Shown here in pieces: positions 50,003 through 63,782 of a stretch of 64,000 nucleotides of DNA. The DNA is taken from NCBI GenBank assembly GCA_034620365.1, contig JAQGEQ010000316.1, positions 620,001 to 684,000 on the forward strand, written 5' to 3'. Made by a program: the position numbers and the translations under genes. This DNA is from Pegea sp. RAD2-039 (taxonomy: Eukaryota > Chordata > Thaliacea > Salpida > Salpidae). The notes under the pieces were generated by a model, which ran no database searches, was not told the DNA's origin, and worked only from the letters and a program-made list of their open reading frames with translations. Numbering within the stretch: position 1 is the stretch's first letter; each line of letters starts with the position of its first letter.

Positions 50003-53000
50003 CAAAATTTTGTGTTGATCTGAAATAGTTTGTAAATAAAATCACAAGTACTGTTGATCTCAGAATCTCATCTTTTGATTCTTATTTTTTGTTCTTCATC
50101 TGATTTTCATCTTCTAATATTTGAAGTCGGTGCAATATTTATTTTTGCTGCTAACTACTTTTTCAGCTCCTCAATTGTGTTTTTATTTAATATTTTTGCA
50201 CTTTGAAATCTAAATATTAAAAAAGTCAATTTTTCAAATTGTTATTTTTCAGTAGATTTTTGAGTAAAACAATTGGATTTAAAACAATATTTTCAAGTTT
50301 AAATAATTTCTTTTACTTGTTGATTTAGAGATTACTTAGATAGATTTAAAGCAATTCGTTCTAATAGTGTTTGAAAAATTACTATACAAAGTTTAGTATT
50401 TCCGCTAGTGGGCGGTAGTGAGAAATGATTTTATTAGATTGAAAGCTAGATCTTTCAAGACATATTTCAAAACTGAAAATTAATTTTTGTATTTTATAGA
50501 ATTTGGTGTTTTAGTTTATTAAACTGGAATACTTAATAATAAGTTTCAAATTGAATAGTTTTATAAAAATAAAACTAGAGCAATGTGAAATTATTAAAAT
50601 GATTTGATAAATTTTTGTTTGATAAATTGATCAGTTTCCTAAAAAATTATAATTAAAAAAAAATGAAGAATTTTTCTTTTGATAAAGTTGGGATTATCCT
50701 CAGCTTGAAAATTATTTTTGATAACTGTAAACTTTAGTAAATGTATATATACATCAAATAAACTGTTTGTATTTTTAATGAAGCAATTAAATAAACATTC
50801 TAAAATGATTAACTTTCATTTTGAAACCTCAAACTGAAAGTTTAAAAAAACTGTTCAAAAAGATATTTGAGATTAAAAATAAAAACTTCAAAAAAAATTT
50901 TAATCAAAAAATCTGATCAAAATTCTTTTCTAACTTTATGCTAGCAAATTTTATTTATAAAATACATATGCAAATAAACGGATCATTTATTTGAGTAGTG
51001 AAGAGAAATGTTTTTGTATTTAATTACAAAAAGATTTTGATAAAATTTTTATCAAACAAATTTTTTACTTTCTCTTAAAACTATTTAATATAGCATATTG
51101 ACGACTAATACCAATAAAATTTTAAAATATTGCAAACAAAGTAGAAATAAAATTGCTACACTTCTCTTAAAAGTTTGATTTTTAAAAGTTGTTTGAAATA
51201 GATATACTCTTGTGTAAGTAATTTACTTTGCTTTTTATATTTCTATTAATTTTGAAGTGAAATAATATTATCATAAAACTTAGTACAAGGTAAATTACTA
51301 AACTATTTTAATATAAAAGTTTTGTGATGTAATCTTCAGTGTTTTCAGATTTACAAAATCTTTTGAAGTTAAATTTTTATAGGATTTCAAAGTTCATAAA
51401 ATAGATCTTAATTTATTAAGATGTAAAACAAATTTGTTTAAACTAAGTGCTTTCAGTCATTATAGAATAATAATATTTATTTTATCATCGTGATGAACTT
51501 AAAGCTTTTAGCTACAAAATCAAACATTTATTCTATAAATTGTAATTGCTTTTTTAGCACAATTATAAATTATTAAAAAGCTTTAATAACCTCAAAAACC
51601 TACAAAAAATATTTTGTTGAATAATTTAATCGTAATAATTTCTAAAAAGTTATTGATTAACCTTCATATTATAAACATATTGATTTTAATATTTGCAAAT
51701 AATGTAAAGTAGCCTCTGAATTATATAGATGAGTTATTAAAATTTTCAAACCCAAAACTAACTTAAGAAACATTGATTTTGTTTTAATTGCTTTTTCTAC
51801 AAATACCACTAAATAACTCTTTAAACTTAAAAATAAAAAACCCTTAAATGTTAGAATTATTTTGAGCTTGCATGTGATTTAACCTTAAAATGTGAAATAC
51901 TTTTTATTTTAGTCACATGCATATAACATTCACTTCATTAAACATTTGTGATTGGAGAGTTCAGTTTCTTCTAAACTGAAATTTTTAGTGAAAAACTCAA
52001 CTTGAAGATTGGACCTTCAGTTCAAAAGAAAATTATTTTTTTTCTTCTTTTTATAAAATCGTTTATATAATAAGTCTTTCAAATTATTCAAGTTAAAAAT
52101 AGAAAAATTTAAAGTTGTTTTATATAAAAAGTTTCTTTCATAAATTAAAAATAATAAATTAGTAAAAACTTGAACACCATAACCTATCAGTTTTCTGAAA
52201 CTTGTAAATTAGTAACTAAAAAATATCACGATTCATATCTAAATTTTTGAAGTTTGAAAGGATTTATTAAAGAAAAGAAATAAATCATTTCAGTTGTTTC
52301 TTTTATTGTGCACATAAGTTGAAAATTTGCTGAAAGAACTAAATGATATTTCTTGAAATTAGGAATTTGAAACCAAGCAAATAAATCAATAGTAACTCAG
52401 TGACAGAAACAAGTAGCAGCTAAAGTAGAAATTTTCTCAACAAATTACCAAGTTTTAAATTCTATTCATTAAAATGAGAAAAGGAAAAAACAACAGCAAA
52501 AAACAGAAGAAAATTTGTCTGTTTTAAATTTGTCTTTTTCTTGAATAAAATCAACATCAGTTTTTTGTTACAGAAAATTTCAGGACGGCTTTTGACTTCA
52601 CAACAAAATTAGCCCAAAAAATAATTTGAAAATATAAAAAAAAATCTTAAAGATGAAGGAAAGAGCGGCTTTGAGACCTCATCATCTCTAAATGATCTGC
52701 TGCTTTAAAATCATGGTTTCAGAAAGCTTGCTTTAAATGTGAATGACGAAGAAATCGAAATATTGCGGAGAAAAATTTAATCAGTTTCAAAAAATAAGAT
52801 AAATAATCTAATAGAGTTTGTGACGTCATGATCACCTTTCTTGATACCAAAGTAGTCGTGACGTCACATCGCTTTTCTAGATATCGAAGCAGTGGTGACG
52901 TCACAACGCGCTTTCCCGAAGAACTATATTTCCATTTATCACAAGTGTTCAAAAAATTGGAGTTTCAAAATTAGAAACTTTGAAAAAAAGTTTGAAAATT

Positions 53001-53007
53001 GATTTGT
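50003..53007. other. AT-rich spacer; small minisatellite at right end
   Basis: AATAAA at 50035 ends the coiled-coil gene. The rest is featureless until 52820-52915. Confidence 0.5.
52820..52915. repeat. 37-38 bp degenerate tandem repeat carrying TGACGTCA
   Basis: Three units start with GTGACGTCA at 52820, 52858 and 52895. Each continues with a version of ATCRCYTTTCT, GATAYCRAAG and AGTS. It lies just downstream of CAB39 and contains no supported gene. Confidence 0.7.
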
Positions 53008-54829
53008 TTAAATTTTCAAATCTTTAATCTGGGAGAAAATCATGGATGACGCCATCAGTTGAATAGAAATGAAAATTTATTACCTGTTTGATTAAATAAG
53101 CTTTTTCATCATTGAATTGATCATCTTCTGATCTATCAGTCAAAAAGTTTGATAAAAAATCGACCAATTTCTGTTGGTTTTTCAACAGAATGTCCAAAAT
53201 AGGTTTATTTTTATTCGGATTTGCGACAAAAACCTAAAGATTGATAAAAAAAAAATATTAAATAGTGGATTAAGATATCCCTTAAATTTTGTTGACCTTA
53301 AAAACATGAAAAGCTTCGAACTGGATGTTCTTGCTTGGATCTCTCAGATTATTCATCATCATCTTTAAATTCTCAGGGCGGCTGATATATTTTGTCATGA
53401 TTGAAAAGTTGTGTCTATCCAGAAGCAGCTCGCCTAGAAGCTACAAAAGAATAACAATTAGGATAAACGATAGTTGAAGTGGAAATGTTTCAAACCTTTA
53501 GTGATTGGCGACGAGTGACATAATTCTCTGATTCAAGTAGTCTCGTGTAATGAGCAAAGAATTTATCGTATTGTTTCTCAAGAAATTCAGCGCTTAGTGG
53601 TCGGTTTTTGGTCAAAGTGTCCTAAAAAGATTGAACAATTGAAATTTGGAACAATCTAAGTTTAAAATCAATTCAAACTTTTGACGAAAACTTTTAATTG
53701 AAATCGAAATAAACTCATTAAAAAAATTCTTTTGAAATAAAAACCTTAAAAGTTGAGAATGCATCAGAAGCTATATCAAAAGTTGACATCTCAACTAATC
53801 GGAAGAATTCATAAAATTCATCCATGAAGAGAATCTGACGAGCAAGAGGTTCATGTCTGATACACTCTCTTAACATGTTACCACAACACAGAGCTATGTC
53901 AGAGTTTGTATATCTACAATCAAAATAAGTTTGTGAAAATTGAAGACAGCAAAAGATATTTTCTTTTTGATGAAATTTCATTTACTTCGTCAAATATAAG
54001 TTATGATTATCAAACCTACTAAATTTGTATCTATTTATTTGTAAATATAATTAATATAAATTATACACAGAATCATAATCTTATTAGTTGAAAGAAAACA
54101 CATTTTTTAGTTTATTTAGAATTTTCAAATATTTTAATTGTTATCTTTTGAGTGCTGATAAAATCTCAATTATTTTATCAAATTAAAATATTTATTTTTA
54201 CTCATCAATTATTTCAGCAAATGTGAAGCAAAAAGCTCAAAAATATTTCTAACATTTCTCATAAGTACTAAGATAAAAAAGTAATTTGTAAAAACTGTTT
54301 AAAACAAACCCTTTAACCAGCAATTGAACCAGATCACGTATTTGGGCTCCTTCATAACCATTCAACATCTCTATAGTTGGAAATCTGGTTCCAATCTGCC
54401 GCCGCAGAAGATTTGCAAATATTTGACACCAATCCTTTTTACCCTGTCGACAAAACTTTTGAAATTTTAGACTTTCTCTGAAGACACAAGTTAACCTCAA
54501 AGTCCATATGAGCTAAATTCTTGGACATAATCAAAATGACATTCTCATTTGAAAACTCCTGAGCAAGAGCAGCTACAACTTCAGTCTGAGGTTCTAACTG
54601 ATCAGTTCCACATAACATTTGTTTCATTGAAGTAAGAGCTTTCGAGACCTCATCATGAGCCTGATGAAATGAAAATTGTTAAAATTGAAAAGAAAATTCT
54701 TTTTGGGGGGTTTACTTTGTCGACTCGTTTACCAGAGTTTTGATCTGAAATAATATTCATGTTACTGAGTAAGACTTTCATAAGTTCTCGGGGATTTTTG
54801 TTATTCTTTTTAAATAATCCGATAGACAT
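53008..54829 (-). CDS. CAB39: CAB39 / MO25 scaffold protein
   Basis: MO25 activates LKB1-STRAD and other STE20 kinases through an armadillo-like helical fold. It starts [20 protein letters not shown] at 54829. It continues [175 protein letters not shown], and [19 protein letters not shown] final mini-exon encodes IKDLKI. Length and order match animal MO25 throughout. Introns are 45-270 nt and lack the exact TGACGTCA motif. On the sense strand TATACAG lies 6 nt before the ATG. Confidence 0.96.
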
Positions 54830-57800
54830 TGTGTTCTGTATATAACTGATAAAAATTTTATATATTTTTTTAAGTTGTACAAAATTTAAAAATAGATTTT
54901 CAAAGACTAAAAACTAAATTTGCTTTTTTTTTTCTTTTTTTTTTCTCAAACCTGCCAACTGATTAAATCCTTTTAAAATCTTTTATACTAATACTTCTAA
55001 AGATTCTAACATTGAATTAGAACAAAAATAACAATAATTTCAAGTTAAAAAAAGTAATTTTACTATGTTTAGATAAGTTAAACAATATTTATAAACAATA
55101 AATTATAATTTGTTCAACTTAAACATAGATTGAAACAAAAATGCATTTATTATAGGAAGTATAAGTAAAAAAAAAAACAAAAAAATATGAACATAAAATT
55201 ACATTTATAGTTTTTAAAACAATTTAAACTATTTAAATAAATTTAAAAATTTTTAATTTAATACATAACAAAAAACTCTCAAAATAAAAAAGAAATTCTT
55301 TTACAAAAATAATAAATAAAAAAAAAACATTCAGAATAAAAAAAACTTCAAGAAAAAAAATAGTCAAAATAGAATCAAATTATCAACAAAAATAATATCA
55401 GATCAAAATAGGTTTGATCTAGCAAACACTGAAAAATAAATATAATCATTTGATAAGTTAGCTGAACAACGAAAATTAAATTAATAGTAGCTAGATAAAT
55501 AAAAAATAAACTAATAATTCATTATATATCAAAAATACAATTAAGTTAGACTAAACTAAACAGACTTAAAAAATGTTCAAATGAAATCTAATATACATGC
55601 CATTTAATTCTTATTTATAGTTTTGTTATTTTTTAATAACAGTTGGAAACAAATTTTATGAAAGAATAAAAGTACAAAACTGCAACTTTGAAAAAGTGAA
55701 TAACAGTTAAGGTAGAGAACCTATTATTTAATAATTTACTTACTACATTTTCTACAGAATAAATTTAAAAAGTGTTTTTATTTTGGTTTAAAATTATTTC
55801 CTGATTGCATTATGAAAAAATTAGATCAGGCCTATAAAAAAAGGGAATAAAATAATATATTTAAAAAAAATTAATATAGTATGAGAGATAATACATATTT
55901 TAAACCACTAATATGATAGTTTAATGTAATAATAAATGGATAAAATAATTAGCTTATTTTATAGATACTTTTAAATAAATAAAAAGTAAATAAGGAACTT
56001 ACAATTAATATGTCATTAATATTATTAATTATTTTCAAAGTTAAACTACAATAAGTAAACTTAAAAAAAAATATGATTAATGCCTACAGAATCAGACTAA
56101 ATTATAATCAAAAATATAAATAAACCTCATTTAGCCCAAACTTCAGATCCAAAACTATAAAAACACATCAATTAATGCTATATTACTTCAATATAAAACA
56201 TTTTACAGAACTTAGAAGTAATTATGCTGACTGATTGATATAAAATAAGAGAAAAAAAGGCCTTGAGCTCTAAAAACAGACTTTGTAAAGTGATGAAGAC
56301 AAAAGTAGCAACATTTCAATGTTAAACCTGAACAAACAGTAATACGCCTGAAATTTTCATTTTATCCAATCAGCAACTTAATTTTTTGGGCTTGGATTTT
56401 GTTGGCAAAAATGGCAACTTCTTAAGTTAAATGACCAAAATTAACGTAAAGTAGTTAAATAAATTAAATTACTTGGCAACATATAAAATTCGAACCTAGT
56501 TGTTTAATATTTTGTTCACATCATCTGAGGTATTTCGATACAGTTAACTTATGAAATAAAATGTTCACTGATTAAATAAAAAGTGATATCATTTGTGTAA
56601 AAAACTATCCTTCATTATTTGCACTTTGATCATTTCATTTAGTCTTGTAAATAAACAAAGTACTTTCTCAATTACGTCATTAAAAAAAACTCTTTTTGAA
56701 ATTTGATTTATGCAATTGTAAGAGAGCCTATTTAGTTAAACTTTTTTTTAATTTATTTTATTGGCGGAAAACTCACTAGAGAAATTTAATATTTTCCGTA
56801 AAACCTTGAATAAAGATACAACTAAAGTTATAAAAAAAAATCAATGAAATTAATTTTTCAGTCATTTATTCAAATTATGGAACAAAATGGTCTAAGAGTT
56901 TGACTTAAGAATTTTTATTTATATAAAAAACCTTAATAATAATGGTGTTTTCCAGTTCAATTAAATTCTTTTAAGGCATTTTATTTGAAAATTCTTCTCT
57001 TTTAAGAAAGGTGATAAAATTATTTTATTGTTCAAGAAATATGAATTTCTTATCAGTACTTTTTTTAAAGTAGTGAATAGATGACTACTAGCTAGATCAA
57101 TCACTTGCCAAATGAAGCATTTCTCACAAAAGCAGCAAAGCTTTAAACAAGCAATTTAAAATAAACTTTTCTCAATAGTTGAATCTACTACTCCAGTTGC
57201 GTACTTCCTCTTAGATGTATTTTCAAATGAATTTTTATTATTAATAATACTATAGATTAAAATATCTAAAACAGCTTTATTAAATAGGTTAATGATGATT
57301 AATATTAATTAAATGACGAATATACAATTAGAAAGTGTCATCAAAAGAAAAATTACTAAAAGTACTTAAGAGTACGTAGAGAATTTATAAGGTAAACTAA
57401 TTTAAAAACGCTACGTAAAGCTAATTAACAAAGTTACTTAAATAATAATGAGTAAGCTTCTAATTGTTCGGAGTTTCTTAGGACTACACTTTATAAGAAA
57501 CAGGTCAAAAGAAAAAAATACTTAACCATTTGTTTTTTAAATGATAGAAATTTAAGTAAAGTTACTTAAATAATTTTTTTACTTTAAAACTACCTAAAGT
57601 TTGGTAAATGGGCGATTTCTATATAAGAATAGTGGTTTTCATATTTTCTAAAAGACTAATTGTAATTCATTATTGAAATATCTTATTGCAATTTTACTAT
57701 CTTTGAATTAACTGGTTTAATACGCTACCCGTTAAACTCTGCGACCAATTTTTAGAACATAGCACAAGAAATTGTGATCGAGGCTGTTATAAGTGCAATA

Positions 57801-59209
57801 TTTAAAATATATAAAAACTAGGTGTTATGTATATAGTGGCGAATTAAAAAAGAAGAACAGAGACATTAAATTATACTATCGAAAAAACCGAAAATGAAGA
57901 ATATTTTTACTAACTGTTCGAATCTTCAAGTAAAGTCCCAAGATATGAGTACGTTAAATTTGTAGAAAAACATTATTGAGATTGCAGATTAGAATACTTG
58001 ATAATAATTTAATAAAACACTAAATATAGAAAACTGTTAGAAAGACATGTGTGGCCAAACTTATAATACTACCATTTAAGTATACCTCAAAATCTGAAAA
58101 CTTCGATTATAAAACGGAATATTCGCAATTTGTTGAAATAAAATAAATACATAGTTTAAATCTTCAAAAACAGCTTTTAAAGTTTATTTTAAATATCAAA
58201 AACTTTTTATATAAAGTAAAGTCTTCAATGATGAACGTTAGTTTTAAAAATGTAAAAGCTTTTAGACGCCAATAAGAAATGATTGCAGATACTAATTTAC
58301 AAAAACAAGTCCTAAGTAGACTTTAAAAACCTTTGAAAAAACTGTTCATTACTTGATTACCCATATCTATAGCTTTTATTCTTAATGTTCATTGATTATT
58401 TGCAGATTTTTAATACATAAAAGTCTAACTTTCGTAAATATTTATATGAAACAAAAATCTAATTAGTAACTTACATCAACCAGTTTGTTTGCTTATAAGA
58501 TACTCACATAGTTTGCTTTTAGCTAAAATGCGAAATTATAATCATTACACAAACAGATAATATTTATCTGTCTTATTTGATCTAAGTTTATATTTATCAC
58601 CTAAATCTAAATAATTATTTAAATAAACTATTGAAGCCGTTACCATATAATCTTTATTACTATGGTAGTAACTAATGTCAACTAAAACATTATAGAGTAG
58701 CTTAAAGTATAAAATGATTTGAAACATTTTAACATTAAATTTATTGAAGGAGTAATTTTTCTTTTTAACATTTGATACTATTCTAATTTAATTTTTTTTT
58801 CAATCAAACAATTGGTGAATGCTTTATGGAAAATAAAGCTTTACAACCTTATTGTACTTAAAATGTATTTTAATTTCTATTTTTATAGTTAGAAATACAA
58901 GAAGCTAAATAGGTTTTACTTTAATTCTATTTGATAATTATTTCATGATTTTATACTTTTACTTTTTACTCTGTTAAAAAAGTTTTATTTTATTATTTAA
59001 AGCTTTTTTTGAAATAACTTTTAGCTTTAAACCTGCTGATTTTTAAATAAAAATTGACATTAGAATCATCTTTTAAACCAAATAAATTTTAACATAAACT
59101 TGAAATTTATGAATAGATTTTTTTAAACTTAAAATATTTTTTGGTAATAATCCTTTCTGTTAAAGTTTTTGATAACTTGACACCTGCAAATTTATTAACA
59201 ATATGAAAA
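54830..59209. other. Long AT-rich divergent spacer CAB39/DLEC1
   Basis: 4.4 kb with no supported gene or RNA and long A/T runs. The only notable thing is its very low GC. Promoters of both divergent genes should lie at its ends. Confidence 0.5.
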
Positions 59210-62200
59210 ATGAGCTCTGAACAGAACTCAGTTGTTGATAATAAAACTGTTCCTTTATTAAATGATTATATAACAAGCAGTGAGAGTTTTTTAAAGCCCT
59301 TGCATCCATCTTCTAATAGAGCTCAAGTAAGAATGAATCATCACTAATACTAACAATTAAACCATCTCCAAAGCTTTGGGTTTGAATTTAAGTTTCTCTA
59401 TTAAGTAACATTAAATGAACTTGATAATATAAAACATCCTAATTATTAATTTCATATTAAATAAAATACATAAATATTTGAACTTTTAATTTTTTTATTA
59501 GGATATTTCTCATATTTTAGCTGATATATTCAAAGATGATTATACAAGAGGATGCTTTGATAAAGAAACAACAGAAAATTTGATATCCTCAAGCAATGGA
59601 AGTAATAAACATCATAAAAAATATATTGATCAATTAGAAAAAGTAATTTATTTGCTACTATCCGAGTATTGAAATTTTTATAATTGTATAAAAATTGAAT
59701 AATTAGTCTAAAGAGTTTTCAATTCCAGATTCAAAAAGATCATAAAGAATTATTGGAAAGCTTTGACTTAGTTGAAAAGCATATTATTGAAGTAATTCAT
59801 TAACCTTTTAAGATAAGTTTCTAATATAAACTAGCTTCACTGAAAAATTTGTGCTAAAATGAAATTTTTCTCTATTGTTTTAATGTATAAAACAGTTCGA
59901 CTAACCTTGTTTTTTCAAACTAAAAATTTTTGCACACTGTTTTAGTTTTGAAAGAAATTTCTTTATTGTGTATTTGTTTGATTTTTACATTTGTAAGTTT
60001 ATTCTACATTTAGAAAAACACTTTTGGTGTGCGTTTCTTTATGTGCTTCTGTATTATTTTTACGAATTGTCTTTATTCAATCATTGAAGTCGCTAATACT
60101 GTAAAGATGAAATTATTTATTAATTGTAGAATTAAATGTAGCTATGTAAGTTTTTAAGAATAATGAAATTAGCACAATAACCGACAGTAGAAAGTTAAAA
60201 TAAACTAGCTTTATTCAAATTTTCATTTTATCAAATTGAATTTAACCAAAATACTTATTGAAAATTACTTTCAAACCGCTTGTAGAATAATATCAAATTT
60301 CATTTGTTCATTTGAATCATTTGTTCGTCTAGCAGTGCAATAAGAGCTATAGTTCTGCTAATAGTGTCTGCTTAAATGTATAAACACATAACTATTAAGA
60401 ATGGTGCAAATAAAAAAATATGATAATTTTAAGTTTATTGACTTAAAAATTGAGCATTTAAATATCGTCACAAAAACTAAAAGAAATTTTTCAAAGATAG
60501 TTTAATAATTGAGAGTGATAAAAACTCGTTTGCATCTATCACTGCGCTAAAAAGCAGATATCTTTGTAGAAGTCTTTTGTTTTGCTTCATTTACTTTTGT
60601 TCATCTTTTAACCTTAAAGTATCTTTTTGAAAATTTCATTTATTTAAATAATATTAACTTGATTAATGTGAAAAGAATTCAATTAATTTTGTTTAATTCA
60701 TTTTTTTACAATTTTTGTTTTTACTAAATATAAATTTAAGAAGTTAAATAGTTGACAAATAAAAAGATATTTAAGAAATCGATTAATCAAAAAATTATCG
60801 CAAAACAATCTTCTAAACAACAAATAACATTTCGGATAGGTGAGAGCGAAGACATATTCAGCTGATGTAGAATCTTTCCAGGAAGAACTACAATCTCTTG
60901 AGCCTGAAAAGTTTATCCAACTTGGATTACCGACAAGTTAGCTGAAATGTTTTTATCATAAAAATAGATTTGAAATAAATAGTTTATCTTGATATCTGAC
61001 TTTATGTCCCCCTCTATATAAAATGATTAAAATTTAAAAAATAACTGTTAAGTCTCATATTTTGTTTGAAACTAAAACATACTTCAAAAACAACGATATA
61101 GATAGATAGTTGATAAATATCAATTTCAATCAGACACCTTCAAAAATTGCTGTATTTTAAAAAAGTGCAAAACAAATATTTTAAGCATAGAAGTATATAA
61201 TGACAAATCTCTTTATAAACTAGAGTTGTAAAAATCACAACAATTTTGATGATTTGTACTTTTCAATATACTATAAGAATTGACCTTCAGTTTGATGATT
61301 TCTTTTCCATTAGTCCTTTCCTCAATTAATATCAACTCAGACGACGCACATTTCAATCGCCTTCTCCTTCAAACTTTGTGATTTGAATTAATCTTTCTAC
61401 AGATTATGTGAGTTTCCAGCAATGTATTGATGAAGACTTATTAGCCAAACACCAGTTGATTATTCCAAGCAAAGTATTTGCAACTGATCGTCCACATAAA
61501 GAAGCTCAGCCTAGAAGTATTTATTGAATTTGTTAAATCAATTTAATAAAAAAAATATTTTGTTTAAAACTTCAGAAACAGATTCGCCCAAATTCCAACA
61601 GTCAACGCAATCTTCAAGAATGAGATTCTCGAAAAGTTGTTTGGATGACGGGTTTTTACCTGATCCTTACAACTTAAAGGTCTTATCTTATAACAAATAA
61701 AAAGTATTCTTAAGGCTAGCAATTAAACATCTTAAATAATCAGATGTTAGTTTACTAAAGTTGATGAATAGTTTTTGAAACTTTAACAGAAAGCAGAAAA
61801 TACTTCTTTGGCTTTGAAAAATGAGATCGGTGATTCCCCAGACTTGAAACAGTCAAAACAACTAGTTGATTCAACAACTTTATTTAAAAAAAACAAATGG
61901 AGACAAAATATGAACCACAAAGATCGAATTGAAGACAAAAAAGCTTTATCGAAACTCGCTAAAAAGTAAAACAAATCATCTAAGAGTATTTCAAGTGATT
62001 GCGAGTTCTTTCAGGCATGAATTTCTGAAGAACCCCCGGTTTTTACCTCTCACAAATCCAAAAGGAGCCAAATTGCTTGTAGAAAGTCAAAAAACGAAAA
62101 CCTTGGAGCTGTCTGACCGAAAAATTGTCGAAAAAATGTAAACTAATTGAAGTTTATGCAAATTAGATGAAGTTTGTGTAAATTTAACCTTAAACAAATT

Positions 62201-63059
62201 TCAGCGCGAATTCTGAAGTTCAATATTTCAAATCGAAGCCTCAAGTTCTTACCTTCAATCAATGGACAGTAGGTGAAGTTCTAGAGGTAAGTGACGTCAT
62301 TAGTAATGATCAGAAGTCAGAGATTTGTTTATCAGTGTGTCTTGGAGTTAAGAAACGAAAGCGCTGTGAGCCGGCATCTTCGCGTTCTGCCTCCAAAGAC
62401 TTCTTACTTCTCATTAGGACTTGGTGAGAGTCTTCTGCGCTCAAAATATTTCTTACATCGGAATTTTTAGGAAAGTTTCCCGGGAATCAAGGCACTGTAG
62501 CCCCGGGAATGTCAGCTCAATTCTACATTCGTTTTATACCTGATGCTCTTTGTGATTTTGTGGATTATGTGGATGTGATCTCTCAATCCTCATCACCTCT
62601 TCGCGTTTTTATCTGCGCTAAAAGACCTCCTCCTGTTTTAACTTGTACGACTTTATCTTTAACGATACAATTAGTAGATGGTTTTATCAACAGTGTCCGA
62701 CACTTTAAAATGCAACAACTGTTTAGTAAAAGGAGTTCAAATCACTAGAATCCCTATCAAGAATCTTGGAGGAGACGGAAGATTTTGCATCATGAAGAAA
62801 TCATCTTGGCCTGCTCCTAATCTAAAGGTTAATATTTCCTTCAATTTTTAATTTTCAATTTCATCTTTCACAGACTTCAGTGAATCCTTCTGTTTTGGAT
62901 TTGGGAATCTTTCAAATCCGACCAGCTCTTTTCCAAATTCTTTCTGGTGAATCTATGACTTTAGATCTTATTTTTGCTCCTCAAAGTGAAGGAACCTTTG
63001 AAGAAGAGATTTTGTTCATTTGTGACAATTGTCAAACGAAAGAACTGAAAATTTCAGGT
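59210..63059 (+). CDS. DLEC1: DLEC1 / CFAP81 homologue, 5' half
   Basis: Ciliary protein with ASH/MSP-like beta domains, located in the axoneme. Exon 1 starts MSSEQNSVVDNKTVP. Then come DISHILADIFKDDYTRG, KHHKKYIDQLEK, SFDLVEKHIIEVRAKTYSAD, VSFQQCIDEDLLAKHQLI and HEFLKNPRFLPLTNP. The first ASH-like unit reads VLTFNQWTVGEVLEV, LRNESAVSRHLRVLPP, TSYFSLGLGKFPGNQGTVAP, IRFIPDALCDFVDYVDV and KRPPPVLTL. After a 49-nt intron (acceptor about 62699) come CNNCLVKGVQITRIP and GRFCIMKKSSWP, then a second unit ending LFICDNCQTKELKISG. The order matches vertebrate DLEC1 for its first half. The rest (over 1,000 residues in vertebrates) is not seen before the window end, so it either continues beyond or is truncated. 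An intron donor at 62287 carries TGACGTCA (62292). Confidence 0.88.
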
Positions 63060-63711
63060 TAGGAATTTGTTCTAGATGAATTTTTGGGGAGATTTGATGC
63101 TTGTTGTTCAACAAATTTGTTGTTGCTTTAAAAACTTATTTAATTTCTTTTGATTGTGTCATGTCTGAAAATTGATTGGATTCTAATTTTGATACTATTT
63201 TTTTAAACAAAATATTTTAATTTTTTTTTATCTCTTTTATTCTCTGATTATTTATTAAGTTTTAATTTCTATTCTTTTGCTAAACTTCTGGAAATTTCAA
63301 TTTTTGATTTGTAATTTCATTAAACTATTTGTAAAAATATCTCAGATAAATTTATTAACTTTAGTAAATCTATAAGAAACTATTTAAACAAAAAGATTTG
63401 TCACTATTGCTTTTCTTCTTGTTATTAAAAAACTTATTTTATTTACTTTTTTTAGCTTGATGAAACACAAAAATCATATTTACAAATTTCATATGTTCAA
63501 ATTAGCATTTATTATGAATAGTTTAAAAAAAGTTTTAAAATTTTGCTTAGTTCAAAGACATTATTTCACTTTCAACTGCTCTATTTGTGATACAAAATAT
63601 GAAAAATGATTTATGAAAGTTGTGAAAAATATGCTCCAACTTTCGATAATAGGCGTCAAACTTATGATAAAATGTTTTGAAGATATTAAATACATGCAGT
63701 TGCCACATATC
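63060..63711. other. AT-rich DNA after the last visible DLEC1 exon
   Basis: The last exon ends TTTCAG|GTTAGG, which can be either a donor or an in-frame stop (GGT TAG). No further DLEC1 coding sequence was found up to 64000. Confidence 0.45.
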
Positions 63712-63782
63712 GGCCCTGTGGTGTAACGGTTAGCACTCTGGACTTTGAATCCAGCGATCCGAGTTCAAATCTCGGCAGGACC
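63712..63782 (+). tRNA. tRNA-Gln (anticodon TTG)
   Basis: Complete cloverleaf. The D arm follows GTGGTGTAACGGTTAGCAC, the anticodon arm is CTGGA-CTTTGAA-TCCAG with anticodon TTG, and the T arm GAGTTCAAATCTC holds the B box. Acceptor stem GGCCCTG pairs with CAGGACC except for one C-A mismatch at the third pair. It closely matches animal tRNA-Gln. A T-rich Pol III terminator (TATTTTTTTT) follows directly. No intron and no encoded CCA, as expected for a eukaryotic nuclear gene. Confidence 0.95.

Noticed and set aside
52719-52952. Minus-strand ORF with VTSP and VTTT runs
   Set aside because: It is a read-through of the 37-bp TGACGTCA repeat, and no homology is visible.
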